Program-made: the position numbers and the translations under genes
Notes under the pieces: model-generated
Databases searched by the model: none
The model's input: only the letters and a program-made list of their open reading frames with translations
Told to the model about the DNA's origin: nothing
Shown: positions 30,189 to 39,844 of the stretch, piece by piece
Layout: each line of letters starts with the position of its first letter
How positions within the stretch are numbered: the stretch's first letter is position 1
Source: Marvania coccoides
Taxonomy: Eukaryota; Chlorophyta; Trebouxiophyceae; Chlorellales; Chlorellaceae
Reading direction: 5' to 3'
Assembly: GCA_963854735.1 (NCBI GenBank)
Contig: OY978099.1
Location: 1,922,001-1,986,000 of the forward strand
Length of the DNA stretch: 64,000 bases

Positions 30189-30503
30189 ATGGCAAATCCA
30201 CCTACCTTGGGAAATCGCTACATACAACGCTGCAAATCGAATACAACCTCATTCATACTGCATATCATCGATATACGACTCAGCAAGGGCTTCAGGCACG
30301 CACAAAATGAGGCGCTTGCGAAGGGAATTTTCGCCGGGATGTGTGGGGAAAATACGTGCAAGGCTCCAACACGCTGCCCTGGCCGCTATTTTCTATTGTA
30401 TGAATGTGATGAAGTTGATGATGCGCACTGGTCGTGTTGTGGCTGGCTAAAATGGCAAATGTCGAATTTTTTAAGAAGCCGTTGCAATGAATCACTACAA
30501 TAA
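30189..30503 (+). CDS. Small cysteine-rich ORF, unknown
   Basis: 104 codons from an ATG at 30189. The second half is cysteine- and tryptophan-rich (CGENTCKAPTRC, then DAHWSCCGWLKW), suggesting a small metal-binding or disulfide domain if it is expressed. No hydrophobic signal is seen. It may be an exon of a longer gene or a chance frame. Not recognised. Confidence 0.22.
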   Translation: MANPPTLGNRYIQRCKSNTTSFILHIIDIRLSKGFRHAQNEALAKGIFAGMCGENTCKAPTRCPGRYFLLYECDEVDDAHWSCCGWLKWQMSNFLRSRCNESLQ

Positions 30504-30765
30504 AAAGCTTGGTCGCGATACATTTTTCGTTGAAAAGTTGCTATCATATATAATTGACAACATTGCGTTTAAAATTGCGAAGGTTTGTGGTGAAATCCGC
30601 ACAACATTACCACGCCTTCAACCTTTTTTTCCCCATAAGATATAATATTTACCCACGCACATAGATGACAGTATGCACTTGACCTTTGGCATCTTTGTGG
30701 TCTTTGGCATGCTTTTTTCAATTTCGAAATTTGGCATCTGATATGAGCAGCTTTAATAGCCTGTA

Positions 30766-31007
30766 CATACATACATACATTACAGGTTTAAAGTCCGCAC
30801 AAAGAAGCAGCTAAGGCAACATAGCAGACTGGCACCGAAGTGCAAGCAGAAATAATAATAATAAATTGATGAATGAAAATGAGAATAAAGAAAGACCAAA
30901 GAAAAACCAACCGCTAAAAGAAAAAGAGAAAAGAATAACAAAGGAAAAGAAAAGAAAAGCTTATATCCAACCACGCAGCTTCTCGTACTCGCCAGCGTCA
31001 TGGCTGT
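30766..31007 (-). mobile_element. LINE 3' end, copy 1 (5'-truncated)
   Basis: On the minus strand: the last codons of the LINE ORF (ending LRGWI-stop), then a 3' UTR of about 200 bases beginning ATAAGCTTTTCTTTTC, and a tail of (ATGT)n repeats. Nearly identical copies are at 31113, 48527 and 63233. A short tetranucleotide tail in place of poly(A) is typical of several LINE clades. Confidence 0.85.
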
Positions 31008-31112
31008 GCTCAAGACACCGTATTTAGCGCTCAATTACAGTGTTTGGCGTGCCTGGCGGGGCTTTACATTAGACCCAGATATAGCGTACGATTCTGAGTT
31101 CCAAGCCCGCTA

Positions 31113-31780
31113 TGAGGACATACATACATACATTACAAGGTTTAAAGTCCGCACAAAGAAGCAACTAAGGCAACATAGCAGACTGGCACCGAAGTGCAAG
31201 CAGAAATAATGATAATAAATTGATGAATAAAAACGAGAATAAAGAAAGACCAAAGAAAAACCAACCGCTTAAAAGAAACAGAGAAAAGAATAACAAAGGA
31301 AAATAAAAGAAAAGCTTATATCCAACCACGCAGCTTCTCGTACTCGCCAGCGTCATGGCTGGCTTTAATGAAAGAAGCAACCTGCTTCGGAGCTTGCTGC
31401 AGAAACTGAAAAAGATTCAAAGGAGAAGAAGGGGAAGACGAAGAAGAAGATGGCGTGTCAGGGAATGAAGATGGGTAGGATGCACGCATTGCTACCAAAG
31501 AAGGGCATGTGCAATGAAAAACCATGTGCTCTTCGTCCTCGCAAGAACCAGAAGCACACAAGCGGCATGTCCGCTGCAAATGCGGCCGCCCAACGTAGCG
31601 CCCCGTCTCCACCCCAAGATGATGCGAGCTATAGAGAACCGCAAGGCGAGGTGCCACAAACCCCGCTCCAGACGGCGAGAACCAGAACCAAAGGAAAGTG
31701 GGCGTACAGGCTGGAAATTTCTTAAGAGGCCACCCTGTATTCCATGTTTCCTTTATAAAGCTGTACCACGAAGATAACAC
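31113..31780 (-). mobile_element. LINE 3' end, copy 2, with ORF C-terminus
   Basis: Same 3' UTR and tail as copy 1, but it reaches further upstream. The ORF end (31316-31720) shows RTCRLCASGSCEDEEHMVFH, a C-x2-C...H-x3-4-C zinc-binding site found at the C-terminus of many LINE polyproteins, followed by a Ser-rich spacer and EYEKLRGWI-stop. Sequence beyond about 31720 no longer looks like LINE. About 105 bases of other DNA separate it from copy 1. Confidence 0.82.
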
Positions 31781-31789
31781 CCGATTTCC

Positions 31790-32082
31790 TATTCGTGAAG
31801 TTGACTCCGTTCCGCCCCCGTTCTTCTATCATGACGGGGGCCGCTTATTGTGAGGTTTAAGCTGTTGTTGATTATCGTTCCCGTCCGCAGAAAACGTTGT
31901 TAGTGAAGTTTTACGGCGATCCTGTCCATACGTGGGAGCCAATTGCTGAAAGAGAACGCGGCGCTAGCGCCATCGTCCCTGCTTTTTGGGAATCATGAGC
32001 TTCGTCTCGCCTCTCCCGTGTTTTGCCTCCGCGCCGTTGACGGCGCTGAAGGGGGAAAGGAGTAGTGTTATGGGACGTTAAG
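31790..32082 (+). mobile_element. Family 2 LTR retrotransposon remnant: chromodomain end, polypurine tract, start of LTR
   Basis: The plus strand reads KFYGDPVHTWEPIAERERGA, the end of a chromodomain (W-E-P block). A tract GAAGGGGGAAAGGAG follows, then TGTTATGGGACGTTA, the first bases of the family 2 LTR (compare 24835-24988). The LTR breaks off after about 15 bases. A homologous piece is inverted at 36487-36631. Sequence upstream has frameshifts. Confidence 0.7.
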
Positions 32083-32461
32083 GAAAGAAAGCTCTGAAGC
32101 AGAAGTCGACGTGCCACAACCCCACCACAGTGAGGCGGAGGCAAAGACCAGCGAAAAGATGTCAGGAGAAACATTGTACGAACAGCCATTCTGAGATCTT
32201 CACCATGCATTAGATATTCACCATATGTCTAGTATCTAAATGCTGCTCAAGTGATGTATAAGAGCTGGGTTACTGGCGGGGTAGGATCCGCACTTGATTT
32301 GCCTGTTAACATTGGTTGAACAATTATTTTGCATATTTTAATCCCCTCCAGCAGCGTATACAATTATTCAGGGAAATCTATCGTATGCTCAGCAGCATGC
32401 ACGCCTTGAGATTTCTGCAGGAAACAGAGGCGGAGAGGGCCTTCTAACACGCACCAAACGC
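32083..32461. other. Intergenic, transposon debris
   Basis: A short part (GACGTGCCACAACCCCACCAC) resembles sequence near 59997 and the LINE at 31640, so it is probably LINE-derived. The rest is not recognised. Confidence 0.35.
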
Positions 32462-33027
32462 TCAAGATAAAAAAAGTTTGCATGAAAATTTGCAGGCAGT
32501 TCAGCTAAAATTCAGATTTCGAGCACCTTTAAAAAAACGAGATTTTTGGCACCTTCAAATATAAAAAGCTGGCGATCCAGTGGAGCTCAAAAGGAGAAAA
32601 ATGATCGTCCTTCAGCGCGCCATCACCCCTCTCTCCCCGTAGCCCTGGAAGCCTGCTGGCTGGCCAGCGGCGGCATTTGACGCCAAAAAAAACAGCACGC
32701 TGCAGCGGCGCAGCCAGAAGGCCCGCGTAGCCTCCAATTCAGGCACCTCTTCCCGCATCCTCCCGCAATCCAGCTCCGTCAAAACAGCCCCCAAAACCCT
32801 TCCCCCGGCCAGGAAAATCAGGCTCAAAATATGCTGAAATGTGGTATATTTTTCTCCCCAAAATTGTGGACCGAAACGGCAAAAATTCGCTTCTCAGGGA
32901 CGAGCAAATAACCACTTCAATGTGTGCGGACGCCAATTTTTCTCTCATTTGGCAATCATTCTTAGCATTTTAAATAGATTTAGCATGTTGAACCATCAAA
33001 ATGCTTATATATGAAGAGGGGGTTATT
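32462..33027 (+). repeat. Long inverted repeat, left arm
   Basis: 566 bases whose reverse complement, with moderate divergence, lies at 38479-39067. Shared landmarks are CGCTGCAGCGGCGCAGCCAG, CTTCTCAGGGACGAGCAAAT and GATTTAGCATG. It holds no convincing gene. The arms enclose the NeuD-like and DegT-like genes. Confidence 0.88.
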
Positions 33028-33107
33028 TTATAGAGAGTGGACACGTGTGATGCAACGATAGGTAAAAAACAACATACGAAAAAAAATGATACAATGCGGA
33101 CTCTAGT

Positions 33108-33758
33108 TTAATTTGAGCGGAATTTGATAGGTTTGGCAGGCACACCAACTGCGATACAATCGGCAGGTAAATCACGGACAACAACAGAGCCTGCGCCTAC
33201 AAAAGTTCTTCCTCTGATGGTAAGGTTCTGAATTATCTGTGTCCCAGTGCCAATACTTGAACACTGCTCAACAATAACATATCCAGAGATATTGCAGCCT
33301 GGATATAAGGTGACGAATTCAGCCAAATTTGCATCATGCCCAATTGTGCAGACATGGTCAACAATACAGTGTGCTCCCAGATGAACATCGACCGATATAA
33401 TGCATCCAGCACAAATAATCGAACCTTCTTGGATATGTGCAGTGGGACTAATAACCACGTTTGGATGAATAAGAACTGCAAACTGGAGACCCTTTGTATT
33501 TGCACTGACAACATCTCCGATAATTTGTTTCCGTGCGAATGGATCTGCAATCGCACAAATTACAAAAATGTTTGTCTGGCTCTCCAGCCAGTCAAAGTCA
33601 TGTACGTGGACCCCGTTTATAGTGGTACCATGTTTTTCCTGACTTTGATCGACATAACCAATTAGATCCCAAGTGGGCATTGCTTTGTTTATGTCGTCAA
33701 CAAGCCAACCAACCTCCCTGCCGAAACTTCCAGCGCCAATAATAACTAAATTACGCAT
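33108..33758 (-). CDS. NeuD/PglD-like sugar O-/N-acyltransferase
   Basis: 216 residues, ATG at 33758, no signal or membrane segment. The N-terminus has the Rossmann-like loop VIIGAGSFGRE (5-15) that binds the sugar nucleotide in PglD. From residue about 95 the chain follows left-handed beta-helix hexapeptides, with His135 and His141 (DHVCTIGHDANL) as catalytic-base candidates. It ends with AVGVPAKPIKF, the usual end of the family. Length matches bacterial NeuD/PglD (about 200-215). PglD acetylates UDP-4-amino-sugars; NeuD acetylates sialic acid. It is divergently placed, 222 bases from a DegT-type aminotransferase, the enzyme that makes 4-amino sugars, so N-acylation of a 4-amino-4,6-dideoxy sugar nucleotide is the best inference. 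The family is mainly bacterial; origin by transfer is possible. Confidence 0.85.
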   Translation of the reverse strand: MRNLVIIGAGSFGREVGWLVDDINKAMPTWDLIGYVDQSQEKHGTTINGVHVHDFDWLESQTNIFVICAIADPFARKQIIGDVVSANTKGLQFAVLIHPNVVISPTAHIQEGSIICAGCIISVDVHLGAHCIVDHVCTIGHDANLAEFVTLYPGCNISGYVIVEQCSSIGTGTQIIQNLTIRGRTFVGAGSVVVRDLPADCIAVGVPAKPIKFRSN

Positions 33759-33980
33759 AACTACGCTAAAAAATAGTCAAACTCCGATTTGTGGAGGCCT
33801 GCTTGGACGCCTATGATTGATAAACGATTGGAACGAGAGCAGGCAAGTATGGAGGCCTTTTGGAAAAAAATGATAAACACAATTTAGAATAACATATAAT
33901 TTCTTTTCGGCTACAATCCCCCCCCCCCCCCCCCCCCCCACCCCCCACACACCCGCCCCCCCCCCCAAACCACCCTCTTT
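33759..33980. promoter_or_regulatory. Divergent intergenic region with poly(C) tract
   Basis: 222 bases between the start codons of the divergent acyltransferase and aminotransferase genes, so both promoters should lie here. Bases about 33918-33966 are almost pure C, broken by CACCCCCCACACACCCG. G-quadruplex formation on the minus strand is likely. Tract length may be miscounted by sequencing. Confidence 0.5.
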
Positions 33981-35150
33981 ATGTTATTAATTGAGACAAA
34001 TAAAATCGACTATATATCTCGGGTTGCGATGGACCATAATCAGCCAATCCGCTGGTGTCCCTCCAAATCATTTTCAGCATCGCGGTTTAACTCATATCTT
34101 GACCTAAGTTTAAAATGTGGGCAGCTCACCAATGGTGGCCCATTGCAAACTATTCTTTCGGACAAGTTACGCCTTCTAACATGCTCCGAAAGTCAAATTA
34201 TGCCAGCAGCAAGCGGCACGGCAGCCCTTCACGCTTTGTGTGCTGCGCTGGCATTAAAAGCGGGAAAGCAATTACGGTGGGCTACCCAGGCTTTTACGTT
34301 CCCCCCATCGTTTCAGGGCCCACTTTATAACTCGATCGTGGTGGACTTAGATCCATTGCACGGTGGCCCCGCGATCAACAATCTCAACGACATCACGAAT
34401 GACATTGATGGAATTGTCGTCACGAATGTATTTGGATTGCAAGCTAATATAATAAAATATGAAACTTGGTGCAATGAGAACGGCAAACTCCTTGTGTTTG
34501 ATAATGCTGCCACGCCAATAGGCTTTCTTGACGATGGTCGTTGTATTCACGATGTTGGCGACGGTGCAATTATCAGTCTGCATGAGACTAAACCTATTGG
34601 CCGGGGGGAGGGAGGTGCTATTTTCTTTAAGGCTGACCTCCATGCATTTGTAAGTCGTGCCATGAACTTTGGATTTGATGTGCGTGCATCCTCAGGGAGC
34701 CGAATTGGAAACAGATGGTGTAGCAATTGGAGGGCATCTGACATTTCTGCAGCTGCAATTCTTGATCACCTTGACATAATCCTGACAAATGATTGGATTT
34801 CGAAACATTCCGATTTGATTGTTTATGCCGAAACAACCCTTCAGAAATATGGTTTTTTTGTTCAACCAAAGTTGACAATTCCCACGATATGTTCATGTTT
34901 ATTTGTCACTTTGCCCCCGCACATGGCATGTGATGTTGATTCTGTTATTTCTGCACTGAACTCAAACAGCCCCCCCATTGAAGCAAAGCATTACTACACT
35001 CCCCTTATTGGTCCATCAATGGCTGCCAATGCGTGGCGTTTATACAATTCCACTCTTTGCTTACCCTTTCACTTGGAAATCGATAAGCAAACTTTGGAGT
35101 ATATGATATCAAGATTGGCAGCAATTGTGGGAGTAGAAAACCAGGGTTAA
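33981..35150 (+). CDS. DegT/DnrJ/EryC1/StrS-type PLP aminotransferase
   Basis: 389 codons from the ATG at 33981; an alternative start is Met17 (MDHNQPIRW, 34029). AASGTAALHAL (76-86) is the family's phosphate-binding S-G-T block. VFDNAATPIG (172-181) supplies the Asp (174) that contacts the pyridine nitrogen; ISLHETKPIGRGEGGAIFF (198-216) contains the PLP lysine (Lys204) in the classic S-x-H-x-T-K-x...G-E-G-G context. Length fits the family (370-400). These enzymes convert NDP-4-keto (or 3-keto) sugars to amino sugars in the cytosol. There is no membrane segment. With the divergent NeuD/PglD-like gene it forms a plausible amino-sugar pathway. A partner 4,6-dehydratase is not in the window. 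Both genes are AT-rich, like the local host genes. Confidence 0.87.
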   Translation: MLLIETNKIDYISRVAMDHNQPIRWCPSKSFSASRFNSYLDLSLKCGQLTNGGPLQTILSDKLRLLTCSESQIMPAASGTAALHALCAALALKAGKQLRWATQAFTFPPSFQGPLYNSIVVDLDPLHGGPAINNLNDITNDIDGIVVTNVFGLQANIIKYETWCNENGKLLVFDNAATPIGFLDDGRCIHDVGDGAIISLHETKPIGRGEGGAIFFKADLHAFVSRAMNFGFDVRASSGSRIGNRWCSNWRASDISAAAILDHLDIILTNDWISKHSDLIVYAETTLQKYGFFVQPKLTIPTICSCLFVTLPPHMACDVDSVISALNSNSPPIEAKHYYTPLIGPSMAANAWRLYNSTLCLPFHLEIDKQTLEYMISRLAAIVGVENQG

Positions 35151-35284
35151 ATATATATACACATTATTTTAAGCTTTAGGGTTTAGCATAATATTTTTTT
35201 TTTATTATTATACATTTTTTTTGTAATTATTTACACCCTATTATAACTGCCAGCTAGGCCAATTCTGGCCGATCCCAGCGAGGC

Positions 35285-35455
35285 GTGCAAAAAATGGCTC
35301 CTCATGCTGCGAATTATGCATGTAAATTCAATTGTCATGGCTCAAAACATTCTTCAGAACAATATCTATCTATGATGAGGCAGCGGCCGTGTCCCAGCAG
35401 CTGCTGTCAATGCACGTCGCACTGCAATCTGCTCGATCAGACTTGGGCAAATTCT
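35285..35455 (+). repeat. Dispersed repeat, inverted partner of 21370-21538
   Basis: See 21370-21538. It begins near CAAAAAATGGCTCCTCATG and ends near CCCAAGTCTGATCGAGCAG. Around it (35151-35884) no gene is recognised. Confidence 0.8.
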
Positions 35456-35884
35456 AGCTGCACCTTACCTGCGTTAAATGCAGCCGTTGCACAACGTTCT
35501 CCCATATATTGATGCTCACTTTTATGCCTTGTATGCATTTAGCAGTGGTTCTTTCGCACTTCAATCGCCCATCTCAAAATCTGCGTCACATTTTTTTGTA
35601 GTTGCCTCCGCTGAGTCCACATGCACATCATTTGGCAGCATGTGTGTATCTGATAAAGCCTCCTTCCGCCGATTTTCGTTGAAAAGATTGTAAGATCGCT
35701 CCTTTTGACATGCTCCAAACCATTCACGCTCCTCATCCCTCGTGAGGAGTGGCCATGGCGCCCCCAATCCAGATATTTTGATATACACAGAACTGATTAA
35801 GCGGCGCTGCAGCAGCCCCTTTTCAGCCCGCAGACGATGAGGTGGCTGTTGAGGTCTGAATTTTTGTATGCGTATGCAAAATCT

Positions 35885-36180
35885 TCAAGCTGAACGCGCC
35901 GCTGCCTTCTCCAATACGCTCCAAATGTCCACACGCATTGAATTTTGGTGCCCTTGCATTTCGCCTTTCAGGTCAGAGTGAAGCTTGTCAAGCCAATTAT
36001 ACAGGTGCGCCAATTTCAAAAAGTTTTGCAAGCCGAACGCGCCGCTCCCTTCGCCCATACGCTTCAAATGTCCACACGCATTCAATTTTGGTGCCCTTGC
36101 ATTTAGGCTTTCAGGTCAGAGCGAAGCCTGTGAAACCAAATATACAAGTGCGCCAATTTTATGAAGTTTTGCAAGCCACT
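35885..36180. repeat. Tandem duplication, two copies of about 143 bases
   Basis: GAACGCGCCGCT recurs at 35892 and 36035, and the following CCACACGCATT-AATTTTGGTGCCCTTGCATTT and TTTCAGGTCAGAG blocks recur with the same offset. The second copy has point changes. Confidence 0.85.
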
Positions 36181-36337
36181 GTGGTTACAACTCTAGCTTA
36201 AGTCTAGCTTAACTTTAGCTTATTTTTCGGCTTATGTTTGGCTTATCTATGACATACCCGATGGCTTAAGTATGGCTTTTTTGTACCACAAGCCTTGGCT
36301 TATCTTCTCGTTCTGTGTAAGCCAAGGTTAAGCCACG
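36181..36337 (+). repeat. Dispersed repeat R, copy 3 (partial)
   Basis: Starts GTGGTTACAACTCTAGCTTAAG as in the other copies, keeps the GTAAGCCAAGG arm and stops where a family 2 LTR begins. Confidence 0.8.
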
Positions 36338-36631
36338 TGTGAGGGATGCGACGTTTAGTCGGCAATTGATACTTCATACTAACAACTATAAATATATGTA
36401 ACTGGACTGCACCGCAGAGCAACTACTATATCAAAGAGGAGGGGCTCAAAGGGGAAGAAAGAGTGGAGGGAGGTATTCCCATAACACTACTCCTTTCCCC
36501 CCTTCAGCGCCAGCGCGGAGGCAACATACGGGAGGGGCGAGACGGAGCTCGTAACTCCCCAAAAGCAGCGACGATAGCACCAGCGCCGCGCTCAATTTCT
36601 GCAATTGGCTCCCACGTTGCAACAGGATCGC
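36338..36631 (-). mobile_element. Family 2 element: LTR and chromodomain tail
   Basis: On the minus strand: chromodomain end (GDPVATWEPIAEIERGAG) at 36487-36631, polypurine tract GAAGGGGGGAAAGGAG, then the 149-base LTR (36486 down to 36338, TGTTATGGGAATACC...CCCTCACA). The chromodomain is cut at 36631/36632 by the family 1 LTR, so family 1 inserted into family 2. Confidence 0.82.
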
Positions 36632-36895
36632 TGTAATAGTTTGTATGAAGGAGCCCCGCTCTACTTGAGTGCCCAGCTCGGTTTGGTAAACCAATAGGAT
36701 TTACAGCACGACGTTATATTATAATTAATAAGCCCCCTGGTTAGGTGTTGGGGAGTGGTCTTGAATGCATGAAAATAGAAAGAGATAATAAGATGGCAAG
36801 ACAAAAGGAATGCAAAATACATATTTGAGCCATAGAAAGGTGCCATTAATCAATGTATTATATATCAACAAAGAGGAGCAGCTGGTGCTGCTACA
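36632..36895 (-). repeat. 3' LTR of a minus-strand gypsy element, 264 bases
   Basis: Minus strand TGTAGCAGCACCAGCTG...CAAACTATTACA. It is homologous to the LTR at 44697-44958. The polypurine tract AGGAGGGAGGAAAG adjoins it at 36898-36911. Confidence 0.88.
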
Positions 36896-38113
36896 ACTTT
36901 CCTCCCTCCTAAAATGTTACTTCTCGAAAAGATGCGTGGAGGGGAACTAGCAGCGTGAATAAACAAAACGGAAGGTTACTGTAGGCAAAAGCGTTCTTCG
37001 CAAGCGTCAGCAAAAGTACTGAAAGAGGTGGGGTCGATATCGGCTTGGAGGCTAGCGGCGGGAAGCCAATCGTCAAAGTAGGGAGGATAGCCGTCCCAGC
37101 GGATGAGGTACTATAAGGTGCGTGCGCGGCCTTTGCCGCGGAAACGCTTGTTGAGGAAGGCCTTGGCAAGGAAGTGCTTCTTCTTCTATGATGCCGGGCG
37201 GCGGGAGGAAAACGTCGCGGCCAGGGTATTTGTCGGGCGGCGAGAAGGGCTTGACGCGGGAGATGTTGATGACATCGTGAAAATACAGATTGTCATGCAG
37301 GTCTAGGCGGAGAGCGTTGGGGCCAACCAGTTCGGTGATGGAAAAGGGTCCGCAGTAGCGAGGGGCAAGCTTGCAGGAGAGAAGGCCGGGAAGCTTGAGA
37401 TTTTCGGTGGAGAGAAGGACTTGGTCGCCGGGGGAGAAGGTGTGGTCATTGCGGCGTTTGTCGGCGGAGCGCTTCTGGCGTTCTTGGGCACGTAGGAGGT
37501 GTTCCTTGGCGCTGCGGAGGGCCGAGCGTTGCTGCTCGAGGAAAGCGGCGGCAGCTGGACTTGAAGAGGCTTAAGGAGGTGCAACGGCTTGGAGAGCTGC
37601 TGGCGTATGCGGGTGGAGGCCGTAGTTGAGGAAGAAAGGCGTTTGGTGGGTGCTGGCTTGGACAGCGCTGTTGATGGCGAACTCGGCGGGGGTGAGGAGC
37701 TTGTCCCAGTCGGTTTGGTGCTCAGAGGTGTAGCATCGTAGCATGTCTTCAACGGTGCGGTTGGTGCGCTCGGTATGGCCGTCGGTTTGCGGGTGGAAGG
37801 CGGTTGACATGGCGAGGTCGGTGCCGACGAGCTTGAGGAGTTCTTTCCAAAAGGTGGAGGTGAAGCGGGGGTCGCGGTCAGAGACGATGGATTGGGGCAT
37901 TCCGTGGAGGCGGAAGATGTGGTCAAAGAAAAGGCGGGCGGTGAGCTTGGCGGAGATCTCGATGGTGGTCGGGACAATGTGACACATTTTGGAGAGCTTG
38001 TCCACGAAAACGATGATGGTGTCGTGGCCGCGGGCTGTCTTGGGCAGGCCGGTGATGAAGTCTAGGGTAACTTGTTGCCACCAGTAGTCGGGGATTGGCA
38101 GCAGGAAAAACAC
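36896..38113 (-). pseudogene. Gypsy integrase and chromodomain remnant
   Basis: The integrase core (37571-38113) is intact over about 175 residues: D in TLDFITGLP, D in SDRDPRFTS and E in QTDGHTERTN. A stop at 37571 and frameshifts follow, and the C-terminal region with CGPFSITELVGPNALRLDL and a degraded chromodomain continues to about 36950. RNase H, RT and Gag are lost: homology ends at 38113, where another repeat begins. The integrase is close to those at 17983-20715 and 44697-49815, so all belong to one chromovirus lineage. Confidence 0.85.
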
Positions 38114-38116
38114 AAA

Positions 38117-38395
38117 GTAGGGTGAATAGCTGATGGGAGATAAAATAAAATTGGGCGAGATTTAAGAAGATTAGCGGTTGGAGTTTCTAAGATCTTATAT
38201 AAAACTGGCGAAAAAAAGTTGGGGAATAGGTTGGTTATGGGATGCAAATGAGGGGGGAAAGGTTATGGTTAGATATATATGCCTGGGGTGCGTTAAAATT
38301 TGGTTTCGTGCGGGTTGATAGATGAAATATTTTTTTGTTTCTGCGTAAATGCTTGTTGTATCTGATCGTTTATATGCAAATATGCTTGTTGTAGG
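38117..38395 (+). repeat. Dispersed repeat R3, copy 1
   Basis: Reverse complement of 60458-60728, with shared TTAGCGGTTGGAGTTTCTAAG-type, GGGGAATAGGTTGG and GGGGTGCGTTAAAATTTGG stretches. A third partial copy is at 55498-55572. No ORF; family unknown. Confidence 0.85.
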
Positions 38396-38478
38396 AGATG
38401 CTTAAAATTAACCGAAATTAATTTGTCTGTCTGTCGTATGGTGACGCGCTTGGCATGGATGGCAGCCAGGTTGGAGTT

Positions 38479-39067
38479 AACCCCCTCTCATTATATAGGA
38501 GGATTGTTCATTCAGCATGCTAAATCTATTATAAATACTTAAATTGGTGTCCAATTGAGAGAGAAATCAGCATCCGTACACACTGTAGTGATTATTAGCT
38601 CGTCCCTGAGAAGTGATTATTTGCTCGTCCCTGAGAAGCAATTTTTTGCCGTTTCGGTCCACAATTTTGGGCAGAAAAATATACCACATTTCAGCATATT
38701 TTGAGCTCGATTTTCCTGGCCGAGGAGAGGGGTTTTGGGGGCTGTTTTGACGGAGCTGGATTGCGGGAGGACGCGGGAAGAGGTGCCTGAATTGGAGGCT
38801 ACGCGGGCCTTCTGGCTGCGCCGCTGCAGCGTGCTGTTTTTTTTGGCGTCAAACGCTGCCGTTGTCCAGCCAGCAGGCTTCCAGGGCTGCGGGGAGAGAG
38901 GAGTGATGGCGCGCTGACGGACGATCATTTTTCTCCTTTTGAGCTCCACTGGATCGCCAGCTTTTTATATTTGAAGGTGCCAAAAACCCTCTTTTTCAGA
39001 AGTGCATGATATTTGCATTTTAGCTGAAATGCCTGCAGTTTTCATGTGCAAACGTTTTTTTTCTTGC
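38479..39067 (-). repeat. Long inverted repeat, right arm
   Basis: Inverted match of 32462-33027. It includes a small internal duplication (TCGTCCCTGAGAAG occurs twice at 38600-38640) not found in the left arm. Confidence 0.88.
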
Positions 39068-39074
39068 GCCCCGG

Positions 39075-39420
39075 CTCCCCAGCAGCCGCCCAGCTGGAGT
39101 GGGCCACCTTTGCTTCAAGAGCAACGCCCCCAACTGGACGCCAGGCCACCGCTGTGCCCCAAACACGTGGCGGCCTCAGTAAAGCCTACTGAGTCCGCAA
39201 CACCCAGCACTTCCACCAAGAGCACACACCCCACCGGTGGGTACCGTACCTTTGACTACTACCACTACCTCACCATCTTAGCCCCCAGCGGCATCTTCCA
39301 CATCACGCGACGCATCTACATCTACCTCAAGACCCCCAAACGCATCCATTTCTGCCCACTACTGGAGCCCCAAAACGCCTATCCCCCACCCTACACTGGC
39401 AACCACCCAAAAGGGGTTTA
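39075..39420 (+). pseudogene. Gypsy Gag-Pol linker fragment
   Basis: CCCCAACTGGACGCCAGGCC and the following CACTGAGTCCGC-type text match the linker region of the element at 46195-46300. The frame is open for about 115 codons of Pro/Thr/Tyr-rich sequence. It abuts the inverted repeat. Confidence 0.6.
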
Positions 39421-39844
39421 AAGTCTGTTTTTAACATCATGATTATATAGAGGTATCAAATGGACAGATGGATGGTGAATGGCATGCAGCAGTGCAGCAG
39501 CATTGAAAAGAGCCTGCTTGTTATCCCGTATATTATTTTAACCAGGTAATGTTGACTCTTGAACTCAGAGATTAAATTCCTTGGCATGATTTGGCTAAGA
39601 ACAATGCACTCTTATATGACTATATGGACGACGCGTTCGGATCAAATTCGGTAAAAACCTGAGTATTTACTTGTTTTTCACGTTCTTTACATAATAAATT
39701 AATTCAGAATTTATCCCACATTATAAAAATAGTAAATGAAAATTTTGAAATGTCATGAATGATGCATCAAATAAAAGTCTAAGTGAATTCATTCATAGTA
39801 ATGTAAACAATCGCCAAGAGTCTTTAGCAACCTATTTAACATAT
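39421..39844. other. AT-rich intergenic, nothing recognised
   Basis: No frame or repeat shared with other parts of the window. Confidence 0.35.

Noticed and set aside
35176..35190. Interstitial telomere (TTTAGGGTTTAG), also near 43142
   Set aside because: Less than two repeats, expected by chance in AT-rich DNA of this length.
37103..37574. Plus-strand frames opposite the gypsy integrase
   Set aside because: They are antisense shadows of the minus-strand gypsy pseudogene. The minus strand matches a known family.
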